Both the position numbers and the translations under genes were made by a program. From Candidatus Cloacimonadota bacterium (GTDB lineage Bacteria > Cloacimonadota > Cloacimonadia > JGIOTU-2), in NCBI GenBank assembly GCA_016932035.1, contig JAFGDR010000025.1, positions 1 through 64,000 on the forward strand: a stretch of 64,000 bases of DNA. Direction: 5' to 3'. Shown in pieces: positions 27,401 to 36,210 of this stretch. The notes below the pieces were generated by a model. The model was not told the DNA's origin. It was given only the letters and a program-made list of their open reading frames with translations, and did no database searches. Position 1 is the stretch's first letter. Each line of letters opens with the position of its first letter.

Positions 27401-27826
27401 TATCAGACAGCGGATTTTCTCAACTCTAAAGTATGGGGATTCTCGACTGATATTTCATATAAATTCGGGTACAATATGATCATCTCGTCTGAATTTGCCC
27501 TTGACTGCGAAAATGGTGCAAAACTCGACGGTACAGATGATTATACAATTACATCATACACAGTTGAACCTGAGTTCGTGTATAATGCAGGATCGAAGTA
27601 TCATTTTACTGCCCAGGTGCATCTGCAGCAAAATGAACGAAAAGGTTCGGATTATTTTGCGAATATTCTCTATAGCAAAAGAGCCGGACTGAATTCCCGG
27701 GTTACGTTTCAGTTCGATTATAAGTTCAGCAAATACGTGACCGGTTTCCTGAAATATTATCTGGAAAAATATCCAAAATCCGATGCGCGCTACCAGCTTA
27801 AAATGGAAGTGAGAGCAGATTTTTAG
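24494..27826 (+). CDS. Large outer-membrane beta-barrel-like protein
   Basis: A 1110-residue exported protein, start ATG 24494 behind AGAGGGG. Residues 1-22 are a signal peptide (CCLASPLLGE). The rest is beta-rich with alternating aromatic and polar strands and ends with a terminal strand YQLKMEVRADF, typical of outer-membrane barrels. Two segments of the type DYTLNYIKGTIFM and DYFIDYNEGSITFQ recur in large FCB surface proteins, including SprA relatives. Function unknown; it might be a secretion, adhesin or channel component. It follows the PspC gene by 6 bases and precedes the aldolase-like gene with no gap. Confidence 0.6.
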   Translation: MHFYRFIFFVLVICCLASPLLGEEFSILNKTNIITFESEKSVYDLGYDHIINNSERVSYQDTLLIKGADYTLNYIKGTIFMQKQIEPSQRIKVSFKVFPKSLVYSFQKFLPLDRIPKTQTDKQKTKEFQQQYDTQTNLNISGSKSFALSLGNKQDMDLDQSLYLQVDGELSKNIFLKAQLSDNTTPISTEGTTKKLSEFDKMFIKVYSGNYSLQFGDFFTRFDDTYYANYDFKLEGVTFNWTSAQKVNVSAAVSNGDFKSYSFYGTEGIQGPYYLPGKNSSSVRVLSGTDKIYLNGSLLTRGNDYFIDYNEGSITFQNNNIITEESYIIADYEYTAEEYRSNFYLGAGELAFFDNGLNLSLKIVSNNDDKDNPLNFSLTDEEKQILKEAGNDPEKARISGVDSVAVGDGNYILADSHYVYVGFDSTGNYLVSFSYVGSGKGTYNKSGYISYEWVGEGKGEYIPEIQLPFPEKRTNVDMRAQLELGSFEIVSEGMLTNYDQNSFSPIDDDHNNGFAHYHSLNLELPFFLQGKAKTSVYYRAHDKYFHSLARVESAETQYQTSDFVETDTVDVTEYGGSVDMSMPRWISNRVRFYEKYMKDVAHQQTFSNSFSYSQNPAFPILPSMRYTFSQITQESDSTLSTADEKLIQRTHSVDGDYAIGFIKLKAGFSDKMFENDGILDFGFRTTKYFYGFTSNFWNTEFTLGYEHEFVDSLKIDWFDYKKAQLYKAGISYIQGTTNFKIEYSHRENKYLTGASNTNFDLMNSQLSFDMIKNTISNRVNYKIGNLELYPKVKELIYVGDGNGLYDSLGFHQEDGDYDYEITIVGTPEPITELQMNWNLQIHPSRGISEKSYGLNSFLDKIILTSDVAIQEKSSTPHKLDLYLLKPSALMNKKYTDYGYQRYKEQLWYNIKKNKIVLRFLYEKTKKIDNQYENEFDELDQDSYTAALNFYKVRQWNFENEVKYTDVISNYQTADFLNSKVWGFSTDISYKFGYNMIISSEFALDCENGAKLDGTDDYTITSYTVEPEFVYNAGSKYHFTAQVHLQQNERKGSDYFANILYSKRAGLNSRVTFQFDYKFSKYVTGFLKYYLEKYPKSDARYQLKMEVRADF

Positions 27827-28918
27827 ATGGCAGAAATGAGATCAAACAAAATCACGAAACCAACCTTACTTTTAGATGAAGATACATGCAGGAAAAATAT
27901 CCGGAAAATGTATGACAAAGCACAGAGAAATAACGTGATCTTCCGTCCCCATTTCAAAACGCATCAGTCACTTGAGATAGGGAACTGGTTCAGAGAAATT
28001 GGGGTTGATAAAATTACCGTTTCATCTCTTGAGATGGCACAATACTTTTCTGAGGAATGGAGTGATATCACTGTTGCTTTTCCTGTAAATATTCTCGAGA
28101 TCGATACGATAAATGCCCTCGCAGAAATGGTTTCTCTCAATGTATTGGTCGAGTCAGAGGAGGTTGTGCAATTTCTTGCTGAAAATCTGAAAAACCAGGT
28201 TGGATTCTTTATTAAGATAGATGTCGGCTATCATAGAGCCGGAATTCCAGCTAATGATTGTATGATGATCAATTCTATACGTGAATGTGCAGAAGAAAGT
28301 GATTTGTTGAATTTTAAAGGATTTCTCACTCATGCGGGACAAATGTACAATTGTAGGTCACAACCAGAAATTCTAAAGGAGTATAAAAGCTACACAAAAC
28401 AACTATTCGAACTCAAATCAAGGTATCCCGATGCACTTCTCTCGATAGGAGATACGCCAAGCTGTAGTGTGGTTGAGGACTTTTCGGGTATTGACGAAAT
28501 ACGACCCGGCAATTTTGTCTTTTATGATCTCATGCAGTATTATATTGGATCGTGTTCTATTGACCAGGTTGCAGTGGCAATGGCATGCCCGATCGTTGCA
28601 ATACACAAAAAAAGGCATGAGATCGTCATATATGGCGGGGGAGTACATTTTTCCAAAGAACGACTGGAACATCATGAGTATGGAACAATTTATGGACAAA
28701 TTGTTGAGAATATTGGTAAACGTTGGGGAAATATTATTCCGGGCATGTATGTAAAGAATTTATCGCAGGAACATGGTATCGTTGCTGTTCCGGAAGCACG
28801 AATTTCAAATTATAAGATTGGGGATGTGCTCTACATTTTGCCCGTGCATTCCTGCTTAACCGCGAACTTGATGACGGAGTATGTGACGACTGACGGGAGA
28901 GTGGTGGAGAGATTATGA
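27827..28918 (+). CDS. PLP-dependent D-threonine aldolase/DSD1-type protein
   Basis: A 363-residue alanine-racemase-fold enzyme. The PLP lysine is in FRPHFKTHQSLEIG (K44), and the C-terminal metal-binding pair is in PVHSCLTANL, matching the D-threonine aldolase/D-serine dehydratase group rather than true alanine racemase. Expected reactions are cleavage or dehydration of D-beta-hydroxy amino acids. The ATG touches the previous stop (TAGATG); a second ATG three codons on is also possible. No tailored neighbour reveals the substrate. Confidence 0.82.
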   Translation: MAEMRSNKITKPTLLLDEDTCRKNIRKMYDKAQRNNVIFRPHFKTHQSLEIGNWFREIGVDKITVSSLEMAQYFSEEWSDITVAFPVNILEIDTINALAEMVSLNVLVESEEVVQFLAENLKNQVGFFIKIDVGYHRAGIPANDCMMINSIRECAEESDLLNFKGFLTHAGQMYNCRSQPEILKEYKSYTKQLFELKSRYPDALLSIGDTPSCSVVEDFSGIDEIRPGNFVFYDLMQYYIGSCSIDQVAVAMACPIVAIHKKRHEIVIYGGGVHFSKERLEHHEYGTIYGQIVENIGKRWGNIIPGMYVKNLSQEHGIVAVPEARISNYKIGDVLYILPVHSCLTANLMTEYVTTDGRVVERL

Positions 28919-28969
28919 TAATTTTGAAATTGAAATCACATAATCAAAACGATACTAGGAGGTAACAAA

Positions 28970-30010
28970 ATGGAAAAAGAAACTGTGTTTATTCTAGGTG
29001 CTGGAGCAAGTCAGGAAGTCGACCTTCCAACAGGAGTCGAGCTTAAAGATAATATATCATCTTTATTGGATATACATTATGATGATTGGAATAGAAAGAT
29101 AAGTGGAAGTGATCTTATAGATAAAGCATTCCGAATACTTACAAAAACAGGTGGACCTGATGATGACATTAGAACATATATTCAAAAGTCTTGGCAAATT
29201 AGAGATTCTCTTCCTTTAGCAACATCAATTGATGACTTAATAGATTCTCATAGAGATGATAATATGATTGCAACATGTGGGAAACTAGCAATTGTTAATT
29301 CAATATTGGATGCTGAGAAAGGTAGTAAGTTATTTATTGAAACATCTGATATGAATTCCAAAATTGATTTTTCATCTTTATCTAAGACATGGTACAATAA
29401 GTTATTTCAAATTTTAAGAGCTAACTGCACAAAAAATGAACTTAAATCTAGATTTGAATCTACTTCATTTATTATATTTAATTATGATAGATGTCTGGAA
29501 CATTTCATGTTTAATGCCCTTCAAGACTATTATCACTTAGAACAGGATGAAGCAATTGAAATGATGAGTTGTATAAACATTTTTCATCCTTATGGAAGCG
29601 TTGGTCATTTACCATGGTCAAATCAAAGTTGCGTTATGGGTTTTGGTGGTTCTCTTAGCCCAAATAAGCTAATTGAGCTTAGCAAAGGTATTAAAACTTT
29701 TACTGAAGGAACTGATCCTAGTTCAAGCGAAATTTTAGAAATCAAACAAGAGATGAATACTGCAGATAGAATTGTATTTTTAGGTTTTGCATTTCATGAG
29801 TTAAATATGCAGCTTATTTCACCTAAAAAGTTAAATCGTGTTGAAAAGGACTTAAATTGCTTTGCTACAACTTATAATATTTCAGAAAGTGATAAAGAGG
29901 TAATCAAGGGACAGATAAACTCATTGTATATGAAAAAAGTTAAGACTAAAATGATAGATAATAAATGTTTTGAATTCTTTTCAGAATTTTGGAGAAGCTT
30001 AGCTTTTTAA
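28970..30010 (+). CDS. SIR2-like domain protein, orphan
   Basis: A 346-residue protein with very good ribosome-binding site AGGAGG. The opening VFILGAGASQEVDLPTG is the NAD-binding glycine loop of SIR2-like proteins. FIIFNYDRCLEHF (N171, D173) and IFHPYGSVGHL (H206) fit the usual Asn/Asp and His positions, and a C-terminal DRIVFLGFAFHELN completes the fold. Such stand-alone SIR2-like proteins include NAD-consuming anti-phage effectors, though no partner gene is next to it. The gene is visibly richer in A/T than its neighbours and sits alone between unrelated metabolic genes, which suggests acquisition by transfer. Enzymatic activity is not proven. Confidence 0.65.
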   Translation: MEKETVFILGAGASQEVDLPTGVELKDNISSLLDIHYDDWNRKISGSDLIDKAFRILTKTGGPDDDIRTYIQKSWQIRDSLPLATSIDDLIDSHRDDNMIATCGKLAIVNSILDAEKGSKLFIETSDMNSKIDFSSLSKTWYNKLFQILRANCTKNELKSRFESTSFIIFNYDRCLEHFMFNALQDYYHLEQDEAIEMMSCINIFHPYGSVGHLPWSNQSCVMGFGGSLSPNKLIELSKGIKTFTEGTDPSSSEILEIKQEMNTADRIVFLGFAFHELNMQLISPKKLNRVEKDLNCFATTYNISESDKEVIKGQINSLYMKKVKTKMIDNKCFEFFSEFWRSLAF

Positions 30011-30027
30011 ACTATTCTAAATGTTTT

Positions 30028-31206
30028 CTATATCACTCCCAGTTTCTTACCAACCTTTTTGAATTTATCCAGCGCCATATCAATCTGGTCATCTGTATGG
30101 GTAGCCATGAAGCTACAGCGGATCAGGCAGTCATTCGGAGGAGTTGCAGGAGGAATAACAGGATTAATGAACACACCGTCATCGGCCAGCATGCGCCACA
30201 TCTTGAATGCAGTCATGAGTTCACCAACATGGAGCGGAATGATCGGTGTGCAGCTCGTTCCGATATCATAACCTATATCAACGAATCCTTTTTGCATATA
30301 TCTGGTAATTTCCCAGAGACGCTCGATACGTTCCGGTTCGCTCTCCATAATATCCAGCGCAGCGATCACCGTTGCAGCCGAAGCTGGCGGGAGACTAGCA
30401 CTGAAGATAAGCGGTCTGGAGAAGTGCTTCAGATAATGCATCAGTTCTTCATTTCCTGCAATAAAACCACCAACCGAAGCAAGAGACTTACTAAAGGTTC
30501 CCATGATGACATCGGTCTTATCGGTCAATCCGAAATGGTTTGACGTACCTGAACCTTTCTCGCCGAGAACACCGATCGAGTGTGCGTCATCAACCATGAT
30601 CTGCGCATTATATCGTTCTGCAAGGTGTACGATCTGGGGTAGTTTTGTGATGTCACCCTCCATGCTGAATATACCATCAACAACAATAAGTTTCGGAGCT
30701 TCTTCGATGTTTTGCAGCACCCGTTCGAGATCATCCATGTCATTATGATTAAAGCGGAGCATCTTCCCGAATGATAAACGGCAGCCATCGATAATACTGG
30801 CATGATCGAGTTTATCGGTAACGAAGTATTCGCCCCGACCCACGATCGTGCTAAGCACACCAAGGTTTGCCTGGAAGCCGGTCGAATATGCAAGTGCAGC
30901 ATCCATTCCCACAAGATTTGCAAGCCGTTCTTCGAGCTCGATATGGATATCCAGTGTACCATTCAGGAATCGCGAGCCGGCGCACCCGGTACCATATTTT
31001 TTGGTTGCTTCTATAGCAGCTTCTTTGACCTTAGGATGATTGGTGAGTCCAAGATAGCTGTTCGAACCGAGCATTAGGGTTTTCTTGCCGTTGACAATAA
31101 CCTCTGTGTCCTGCTCTGAGCTGATCACGCGGAAGTAGGGGTAAAAGCCCTGTTCTTCGAGGATTTTGGCTTCTGTAAAGCTCGCAAATTTATCATAAAG
31201 ATTCAT
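30028..31206 (-). CDS. spt: Serine palmitoyltransferase-like alpha-oxoamine synthase
   Basis: PLP-dependent condensing enzyme of 392 residues. The lysine Schiff-base site is in GTFSKSLASVGGFIAG (K240). Segments such as FRVISSEQDTEVIVNGKK, CAGSRFLNGTLDIHIELE, GVFINPVIPPATPPND and ATHTDDQIDMAL resemble bacterial serine palmitoyltransferase of Bacteroidota. That enzyme joins serine and a long-chain acyl-CoA in sphingolipid synthesis. Closely related KBL (glycine C-acetyltransferase) and BioF are the alternatives; no biotin or threonine-catabolism genes are near. RBS AAGGAG, promoter at 31284-31312. Confidence 0.75.
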   Translation of the reverse strand: MNLYDKFASFTEAKILEEQGFYPYFRVISSEQDTEVIVNGKKTLMLGSNSYLGLTNHPKVKEAAIEATKKYGTGCAGSRFLNGTLDIHIELEERLANLVGMDAALAYSTGFQANLGVLSTIVGRGEYFVTDKLDHASIIDGCRLSFGKMLRFNHNDMDDLERVLQNIEEAPKLIVVDGIFSMEGDITKLPQIVHLAERYNAQIMVDDAHSIGVLGEKGSGTSNHFGLTDKTDVIMGTFSKSLASVGGFIAGNEELMHYLKHFSRPLIFSASLPPASAATVIAALDIMESEPERIERLWEITRYMQKGFVDIGYDIGTSCTPIIPLHVGELMTAFKMWRMLADDGVFINPVIPPATPPNDCLIRCSFMATHTDDQIDMALDKFKKVGKKLGVI

Positions 31207-31283
31207 GGAATACTCCTTTTTGTCTACAATGAATGTCTCATCGAAACATGAGTAGGATGACGTTTTTATTTTTCATTGCTCGT

Positions 31284-31312
31284 ATTTCATTGAATGGTAA
31301 ATCGGATGTCAA
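31284..31312 (-). promoter_or_regulatory. Probable spt promoter
   Basis: On the minus strand, TTGACA (31307-31312), 17-base spacer, TGAAAT (31284-31289). It faces away from another TTGACA at 31346-31351, making a divergent promoter pair with the patatin gene. Confidence 0.45.
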
Positions 31313-31345
31313 TAAATTCAGATTCTTATTCAACCCGTAAAAATA

Positions 31346-31377
31346 TTGACATCACAACTCTGATTTTTGGTTTTATA
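31346..31377 (+). promoter_or_regulatory. Possible promoter of the patatin gene
   Basis: TTGACA at 31346-31351 lies only 33 bases before the ATG at 31385. The best -10 is TTTATA at 31372-31377 with a long 20-base spacer. If used, the mRNA would start at or near the start codon. Confidence 0.3.
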
Positions 31378-31384
31378 AACACCT

Positions 31385-33706
31385 ATGAAAAAGAAAATTA
31401 TCCTTCTCTTCAGCATATTGTTTATTTGTGCTGTTATGCTCTACGCTGGAGAGCATACTGAACCGACTGTGGGTGTAGTGCTCAGTGGTGGTGGTGCACG
31501 TGGAATTGCACATATCGGTGTGCTTCGCGCTTTGGAGGAGTATAATATTCCTATCAATTATATTGGGGGAACGAGCTTTGGTGCACTTATTGCTGCGTTC
31601 TATGCTTCAGGATATTCAGTTGACCAGATCCAGGAAATAATTGAAAAAACGGACTGGAGCTTTGTGTCAGATTCAGACAGGCAGCAGTACTATTATTACT
31701 CCAGACGCATCAATGAAGCAAACGTTTTGCGTGTACGATTCGAGGATTGGGAATTGAAATTCCCGAACTCACTCGGGAACACGCAGGAGATCACGAGCCA
31801 GCTTGATTATTATTTTACGCGTTCAAACTATCTCAGTAGGGGGGATTTCCTGAAATTGAATCCACCGCTCTTTATTTCAACAACTGATATCAAAACGGGC
31901 ACGAATCACATTTTCACACATGGAGAGCTCCCACAGGTTGTTCAGGCGAGTATGACGGTTCCGTTTCTTCTTTCTCCGGTTTTGATAGATTCCACGCTAT
32001 ATGTCGATGGCGGTATTACGAATAATCTCCCGATCAGCAGTATGCGGGATATGGGGGCAGACATCATCATTGCGTCAAATGCAACGAATTATCTTGCAAC
32101 AGAAACGGATCTTACGAATATTTCAAGTTTTGCAAGTCAGCTCATCAATATTATGATGTTCTCAAAGATCAAAGATGAACTTACACAAGCAGATATCGTT
32201 ATCAGACCTTCGACCCGTCATATCAAAAATACAGAATTTTCTCGTTACAAAGAACTCCTTACACTTGGATATTATCAAACCTATTCGATGATCGATACGA
32301 TCCTCAGTGTTGTAAAACATGATAGTTCATTTGATGTATCGATTGATGAATGTGTATCGATCAAGGATAAAAAGATTTCATTATTTGGAAATACACTTTT
32401 CGCTGCTGATGATATGCTGACTGAGGAGATTTTCGATTCACTTTCTACCTTACAGGAGTTGGAGTCATACATAGAGAATTACTATGTGAGCAGAGGATAT
32501 GTTCTGGTTGAAATCGTCAAAGAATCAGTCAAAGAAGATGAGATATTGATCATGATGACAGAAGGATTGATTAATAATATCCTCATAGATGGGAATTTTA
32601 TAACGCATGAGGGTGTTATTTTAAGAGAAGTCAACACCCAACCCGGGGATATTTTCAATATTTATAAGATTGAAAAAGATATTCAACGGATACACGGAAC
32701 GAATTATTTTAATCTGGTTAATTGCAATGTAAATCCTCATCCAAATGGTGTAGTAGATGTTGAGTTTGTTGTTTCGGAAAAACCCTTCGGTATTATAGAA
32801 GCCGGTGCTCAATATGCATCACAACAGGGCGCATCTGGTTTTATATCAGCTGGTTATGACAATGTTTTCGGTACGGGACAGCTCTTGCAGTCCTACATAA
32901 GATTTGGAAGAGAAAGAAAATATGGCGTACGCTTTAGCACGGATAGGATATTGAATTCAAATTGGAATAATCTCTTACATTTTTACCTTAACGATGATGC
33001 TGAGAACGCAGAGAACAGGTTCTGGAGTTTCCGGGCTGAGAGTGGATTTTTTGATGACCAAAAGCTTGGAATGCTTTCCTTGATAATAGATTACCGTACA
33101 GCTGATTTGAAGCTTAGAAAACGAAGTTCTGGTTTTGGTCTTCAACTCCTTTTTGATAATTTTGATAATATGTTATATCCTTCGAAAGGTATATTTCGAA
33201 AAGCATCATACATCCATTATGACAAAGCATTTGGTTCGCTTGCCACATTTAATGAGGTGAATTTTGAGAATGCTTTTTGTTTTTCTTTCTTAGAAAAATT
33301 TACGCTGGTAAACTGGTTTCGGTTGCATATGCTTGAAAGTGATGAGGGCAGCATTCCGGAAAATAGATTTTTCTTTCATCGACCGGAGAATACGTTTTAT
33401 GGATTCGGTTACGATGATGTAGATGGAGAGGACATGTTCTATACCTCTATTTCATTGCGTTATCTGATACGGCAATTTTCAATCAGCGATCCCCGTCGAG
33501 AGCTCTTCTTGATAGGCAAGATTGGCATTGGTGATTTTGGGAAAATAGACTCAATGGAAGATTTTTGGGGTATTTTTGATAAGGGTGAGAAAGTAGGTTA
33601 TTCGATCGGTCTGGAGATGACAACCATCATCGGACCTGTCAAGCTTGCATACGAGCAAAGCAAGCACAACAACTTCTGGAAATTCTCAATCGGATATTCT
33701 TTTTAG
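31385..33706 (+). CDS. Patatin-like phospholipase with outer-membrane barrel (type Vd-like)
   Basis: A 773-residue exported protein. A signal peptide (1-22) is followed by a patatin domain (~27-310) with oxyanion loop GGGARG (35-40), nucleophile S64 in GGTSFGA, and catalytic D208 in YVDGG. Next comes a POTRA-like domain (~395-465: ILIDGNFITHEGVILREV), then a surface-antigen/BamA-like barrel to a C-terminal strand FWKFSIGYSF. This is the PlpD layout, in which the barrel anchors or exports a lipase. Expected to hydrolyse phospholipids at the cell surface. Its last 4 bases overlap the convergent glycosyltransferase gene. Confidence 0.9.
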   Translation: MKKKIILLFSILFICAVMLYAGEHTEPTVGVVLSGGGARGIAHIGVLRALEEYNIPINYIGGTSFGALIAAFYASGYSVDQIQEIIEKTDWSFVSDSDRQQYYYYSRRINEANVLRVRFEDWELKFPNSLGNTQEITSQLDYYFTRSNYLSRGDFLKLNPPLFISTTDIKTGTNHIFTHGELPQVVQASMTVPFLLSPVLIDSTLYVDGGITNNLPISSMRDMGADIIIASNATNYLATETDLTNISSFASQLINIMMFSKIKDELTQADIVIRPSTRHIKNTEFSRYKELLTLGYYQTYSMIDTILSVVKHDSSFDVSIDECVSIKDKKISLFGNTLFAADDMLTEEIFDSLSTLQELESYIENYYVSRGYVLVEIVKESVKEDEILIMMTEGLINNILIDGNFITHEGVILREVNTQPGDIFNIYKIEKDIQRIHGTNYFNLVNCNVNPHPNGVVDVEFVVSEKPFGIIEAGAQYASQQGASGFISAGYDNVFGTGQLLQSYIRFGRERKYGVRFSTDRILNSNWNNLLHFYLNDDAENAENRFWSFRAESGFFDDQKLGMLSLIIDYRTADLKLRKRSSGFGLQLLFDNFDNMLYPSKGIFRKASYIHYDKAFGSLATFNEVNFENAFCFSFLEKFTLVNWFRLHMLESDEGSIPENRFFFHRPENTFYGFGYDDVDGEDMFYTSISLRYLIRQFSISDPRRELFLIGKIGIGDFGKIDSMEDFWGIFDKGEKVGYSIGLEMTTIIGPVKLAYEQSKHNNFWKFSIGYSF

Positions 33707-34623
33707 TCCAGCTCCTTTTTGTTTGCTTTTCTATCCCTCTGGCGAGAACTGTATACGATCATTTCCCCAAGTAATCCCAATGAAATTAACTGTACTCCAA
33801 CAACGATAAGTAAGATTCCCAAAAAAAGCAAAGGTCGGTTACTCAGACTCATTCCAAAGAAGATCTTCTTAACTGCCAGCCATACGCTGATAATGAATCC
33901 GATAAGAGAGATGATCAGACCGCTTGCACCAAAAAGGTACAGGGGACTCCGTTGGTATTTCGTGATCATGGTTACGGTGAGGAGGTCAAGGAAACCTCTA
34001 ATAAAACGGTTAGCACCATATTTGGATTTTCCGAATTTACGCTTATGGTGTGTGACCGGTATCTCCGTAACAGAGAAACCTTTTGCCCAAATTATGGCAG
34101 GGATATATCTGTATAATTCTCCATAGATATTCAAAGATTTTACTGCTTCTTTTGTGTATGCTTTATATCCGCAATTGTAGTCGTGGAGACGCAAGTGAAA
34201 AACCATCGATGTGATCAAATTAAAGAATTTTGAGGGCCAGCGCTTTGTGATCGGGTCTTTACGTTTCTTTTTCCAACCGGAAACCAAGTCGTATCCTTCA
34301 TTGATTTTTTCGAGAAATCTGGGTATCTCGACCGGATCGTCTTGAAGATCGGCGTCCATGGTGAAGATGACATCACCCTCTGCTTTGTCAAATCCTGCCT
34401 GGAGTGCTGCAGCCTTCCCAAAATTAGTACGAAAGCGAATCGTTTTTATGTTCTGATCCTGCGCTTCTAATTCCTGTATGACAGAATAGGAATTATCTCT
34501 ACTCCCGTCATCGATGAAGATGATCTCGTAGCTCTGGTTCGGGATATTTTCCACAATTTTGCGATGGAGTTCTCGCAGACTCTCTTCTTCATTATAAACT
34601 GGAATGACAAAAGATAGCTTCAT
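33703..34623 (-). CDS. Glycosyltransferase family 2, polyprenyl-phosphate type
   Basis: A 306-residue GT2 enzyme (GtrB/DPM1-like). The GT-A fold opens with SFVIPVYNEEESLRELH and has DADLQDDPVEI with the metal-binding DxD. Two membrane helices at the C-terminus (~231-253 and ~263-287) are typical of enzymes that put sugar on undecaprenyl or dolichyl phosphate. Product and sugar unknown. Convergent with the patatin gene, and probably co-transcribed with the lipid-kinase-like gene 66 bases upstream. Confidence 0.87.
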   Translation of the reverse strand: MKLSFVIPVYNEEESLRELHRKIVENIPNQSYEIIFIDDGSRDNSYSVIQELEAQDQNIKTIRFRTNFGKAAALQAGFDKAEGDVIFTMDADLQDDPVEIPRFLEKINEGYDLVSGWKKKRKDPITKRWPSKFFNLITSMVFHLRLHDYNCGYKAYTKEAVKSLNIYGELYRYIPAIIWAKGFSVTEIPVTHHKRKFGKSKYGANRFIRGFLDLLTVTMITKYQRSPLYLFGASGLIISLIGFIISVWLAVKKIFFGMSLSNRPLLFLGILLIVVGVQLISLGLLGEMIVYSSRQRDRKANKKELD

Positions 34624-34689
34624 TTCGTCTCCTCAAAATATATTCTGATACAATAAATAAAATTTATACTTCGTTTCATATTTATATCC

Positions 34690-35340
34690 CTAAATAAATA
34701 GATATGCAGCAGTCATTGCCAATGCAGACAGAATCGGAATGCTGATATTATCATTAATATGAAGATTCGCAGATTCTACAATAGCAGCAACGACTGCACC
34801 AATAATGATCATTATTACAGCAAATTCAGGATGGGCGCTATTGAAAGCAAAAACGCGCATGAGAAAGAGAAAATAACATGCAAGTCCATATACTGCACAG
34901 CTTATAAAAGCACCGATAAAACCTTCAAGTGATTTATTCGAGTTCCTAAATTTACGTCTTCCCATAGAAAGCCCGAAGAATGCTGCAAACGTATCTCCAA
35001 CAACAAGATAGGATATCGCGAGAAAAGCAATCTCTTTTGGAAATACTGCAATCGTGATAACCGAAGCAGTCAAGAGATAGGAACCACCAGTGAGTCTGCT
35101 TACCTCTGAGTCTCTCAGATGTGAACCAAAAAGTTTAAGAAATTTATGTCTGAACTTCTTATTTTCGATTCTCGCTGAATCCCAAATAACACAACCGATC
35201 GCAAAGGGGAGCAGTATTGCAATAGAGAGAAGCTGGCTTTTTACCACAAAATAATAGAGTACAGGAATAATGATCGCAAAGAGATGCGTAAATTTTCTGT
35301 ATACTTCAACGTGACCGATCGGTTTGATTTCTGATACCAT
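34690..35340 (-). CDS. CTP-dependent lipid (dolichol/phytol-type) kinase family membrane protein
   Basis: A 216-residue polytopic membrane protein with about six membrane segments. The arrangement RKFTHLFAIIIPVLYY ... EVSRLTGGSYLLTASVIT ... VVGDTFAAFFGLSMGRRKF ... KSLEGFIGAF matches the dolichol-kinase/CTP:phytol-kinase/Dgk1 family, which phosphorylates lipid alcohols with CTP. CDP-diglyceride synthases are relatives and cannot be fully ruled out. Together with the GT2 gene it suggests polyprenyl or lipid-carrier metabolism. Confidence 0.72.
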   Translation of the reverse strand: MVSEIKPIGHVEVYRKFTHLFAIIIPVLYYFVVKSQLLSIAILLPFAIGCVIWDSARIENKKFRHKFLKLFGSHLRDSEVSRLTGGSYLLTASVITIAVFPKEIAFLAISYLVVGDTFAAFFGLSMGRRKFRNSNKSLEGFIGAFISCAVYGLACYFLFLMRVFAFNSAHPEFAVIMIIIGAVVAAIVESANLHINDNISIPILSALAMTAAYLFI

Positions 35341-35410
35341 CGTGTTTATCTAGCAGTGAGGGAATAAATTGTCAAATATTTGAGATAATGGATATTGAAT
35401 TTATATGTGT

Positions 35411-36157
35411 TTATACATCATCTACGTGAATTGAATAAAAATATTTCTTTGCTTTTTTGATCGCTTCTTTTGTCTGTTCACCAAGTGCAAGATACGAAGT
35501 TATAGCAGAAGAGATCAGGCAACCGGTACCGTGTACATCGGAGAGATTACTGTTCGGTGAGGTAAATCGCTCGAGTAATTCTCCCTTCAATAAATAATCA
35601 GTAACAGTTGTAGATGTGGTAAGATGTCCACCCTTTGCAAATATAAGGGAATCATATTTCTCAGACAGAAACCTACTGGCTTTGATCAAATCTTGTTCAT
35701 TTTCAACCGGCATGGCAGTTAGATGTTCGAGTTCAGGTACGTTTGGTGTGATTACATTCGCTTTTGTTAGAAAGGTGTCTCTGAAATGAAGGAAATCCTT
35801 TTCATCGAGAAAAGCATAGCTGTCACTTGCATGAAGAATTGGATCGATGACAATATGTGCTGGTTGATATTTTTCTAGATAATGAGAGATTGTATCCATG
35901 ATTGCACGATTAAATACAACTCCTATCTTTACAGCAGATATGTCATAATTCTGAAAAAGGGTCTTTAGCTGGATGTCAACCGTTACTTCATCTAATGCAT
36001 CAGCAAAAAATACTTTTGTGTCTGTTTGAGCAGTAATTCCAGTTACTACCGATAATCCATTTACTCTAAGATCGTGAAAGGTATTCAGGTCACGCTGGAT
36101 GCCAGCTCCACCGGAAGTGTCGCTTGCTGCTATAGATAAAACATTTATTTTCTTCAT
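35411..36157 (-). CDS. thiD: Hydroxymethylpyrimidine/phosphomethylpyrimidine kinase
   Basis: A 248-residue ribokinase-fold enzyme that phosphorylates HMP twice to HMP-PP. Recognised by NVLSIAASDTSGGAGIQRDL at the N-terminus, AVKIGVVFN, VIDPILHAS, TPNVPELEHL and VHGTGCLISSAITSYLALG. It is the last gene of the riboswitch-controlled thiamine operon, 41 bases after thiC. Confidence 0.93.
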   Translation of the reverse strand: MKKINVLSIAASDTSGGAGIQRDLNTFHDLRVNGLSVVTGITAQTDTKVFFADALDEVTVDIQLKTLFQNYDISAVKIGVVFNRAIMDTISHYLEKYQPAHIVIDPILHASDSYAFLDEKDFLHFRDTFLTKANVITPNVPELEHLTAMPVENEQDLIKASRFLSEKYDSLIFAKGGHLTTSTTVTDYLLKGELLERFTSPNSNLSDVHGTGCLISSAITSYLALGEQTKEAIKKAKKYFYSIHVDDV

Positions 36158-36167
36158 TCTAGTCCCT

Positions 36168-36210
36168 CAACCTTTTAACGTTCTAACATTTAAACTTCCT
36201 AACTTTTCAA
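36168..36210. repeat. Degenerate YTTYTAAC-type short repeats between thiC and thiD
   Basis: The thiC-thiD spacer contains repeated near-copies of TTYTAAC on the plus strand (CTTTTAAC, TTCTAAC, TTTAAAC, TTCCTAAC). The last copy includes the thiC stop codon. Function unknown; no hairpin. Confidence 0.35.

Noticed and set aside
29989-30543. Plus-strand open frame antisense to the serine-palmitoyltransferase-like gene
   Set aside because: The opposite strand encodes a clear, conserved enzyme with PLP lysine; this frame is its shadow.
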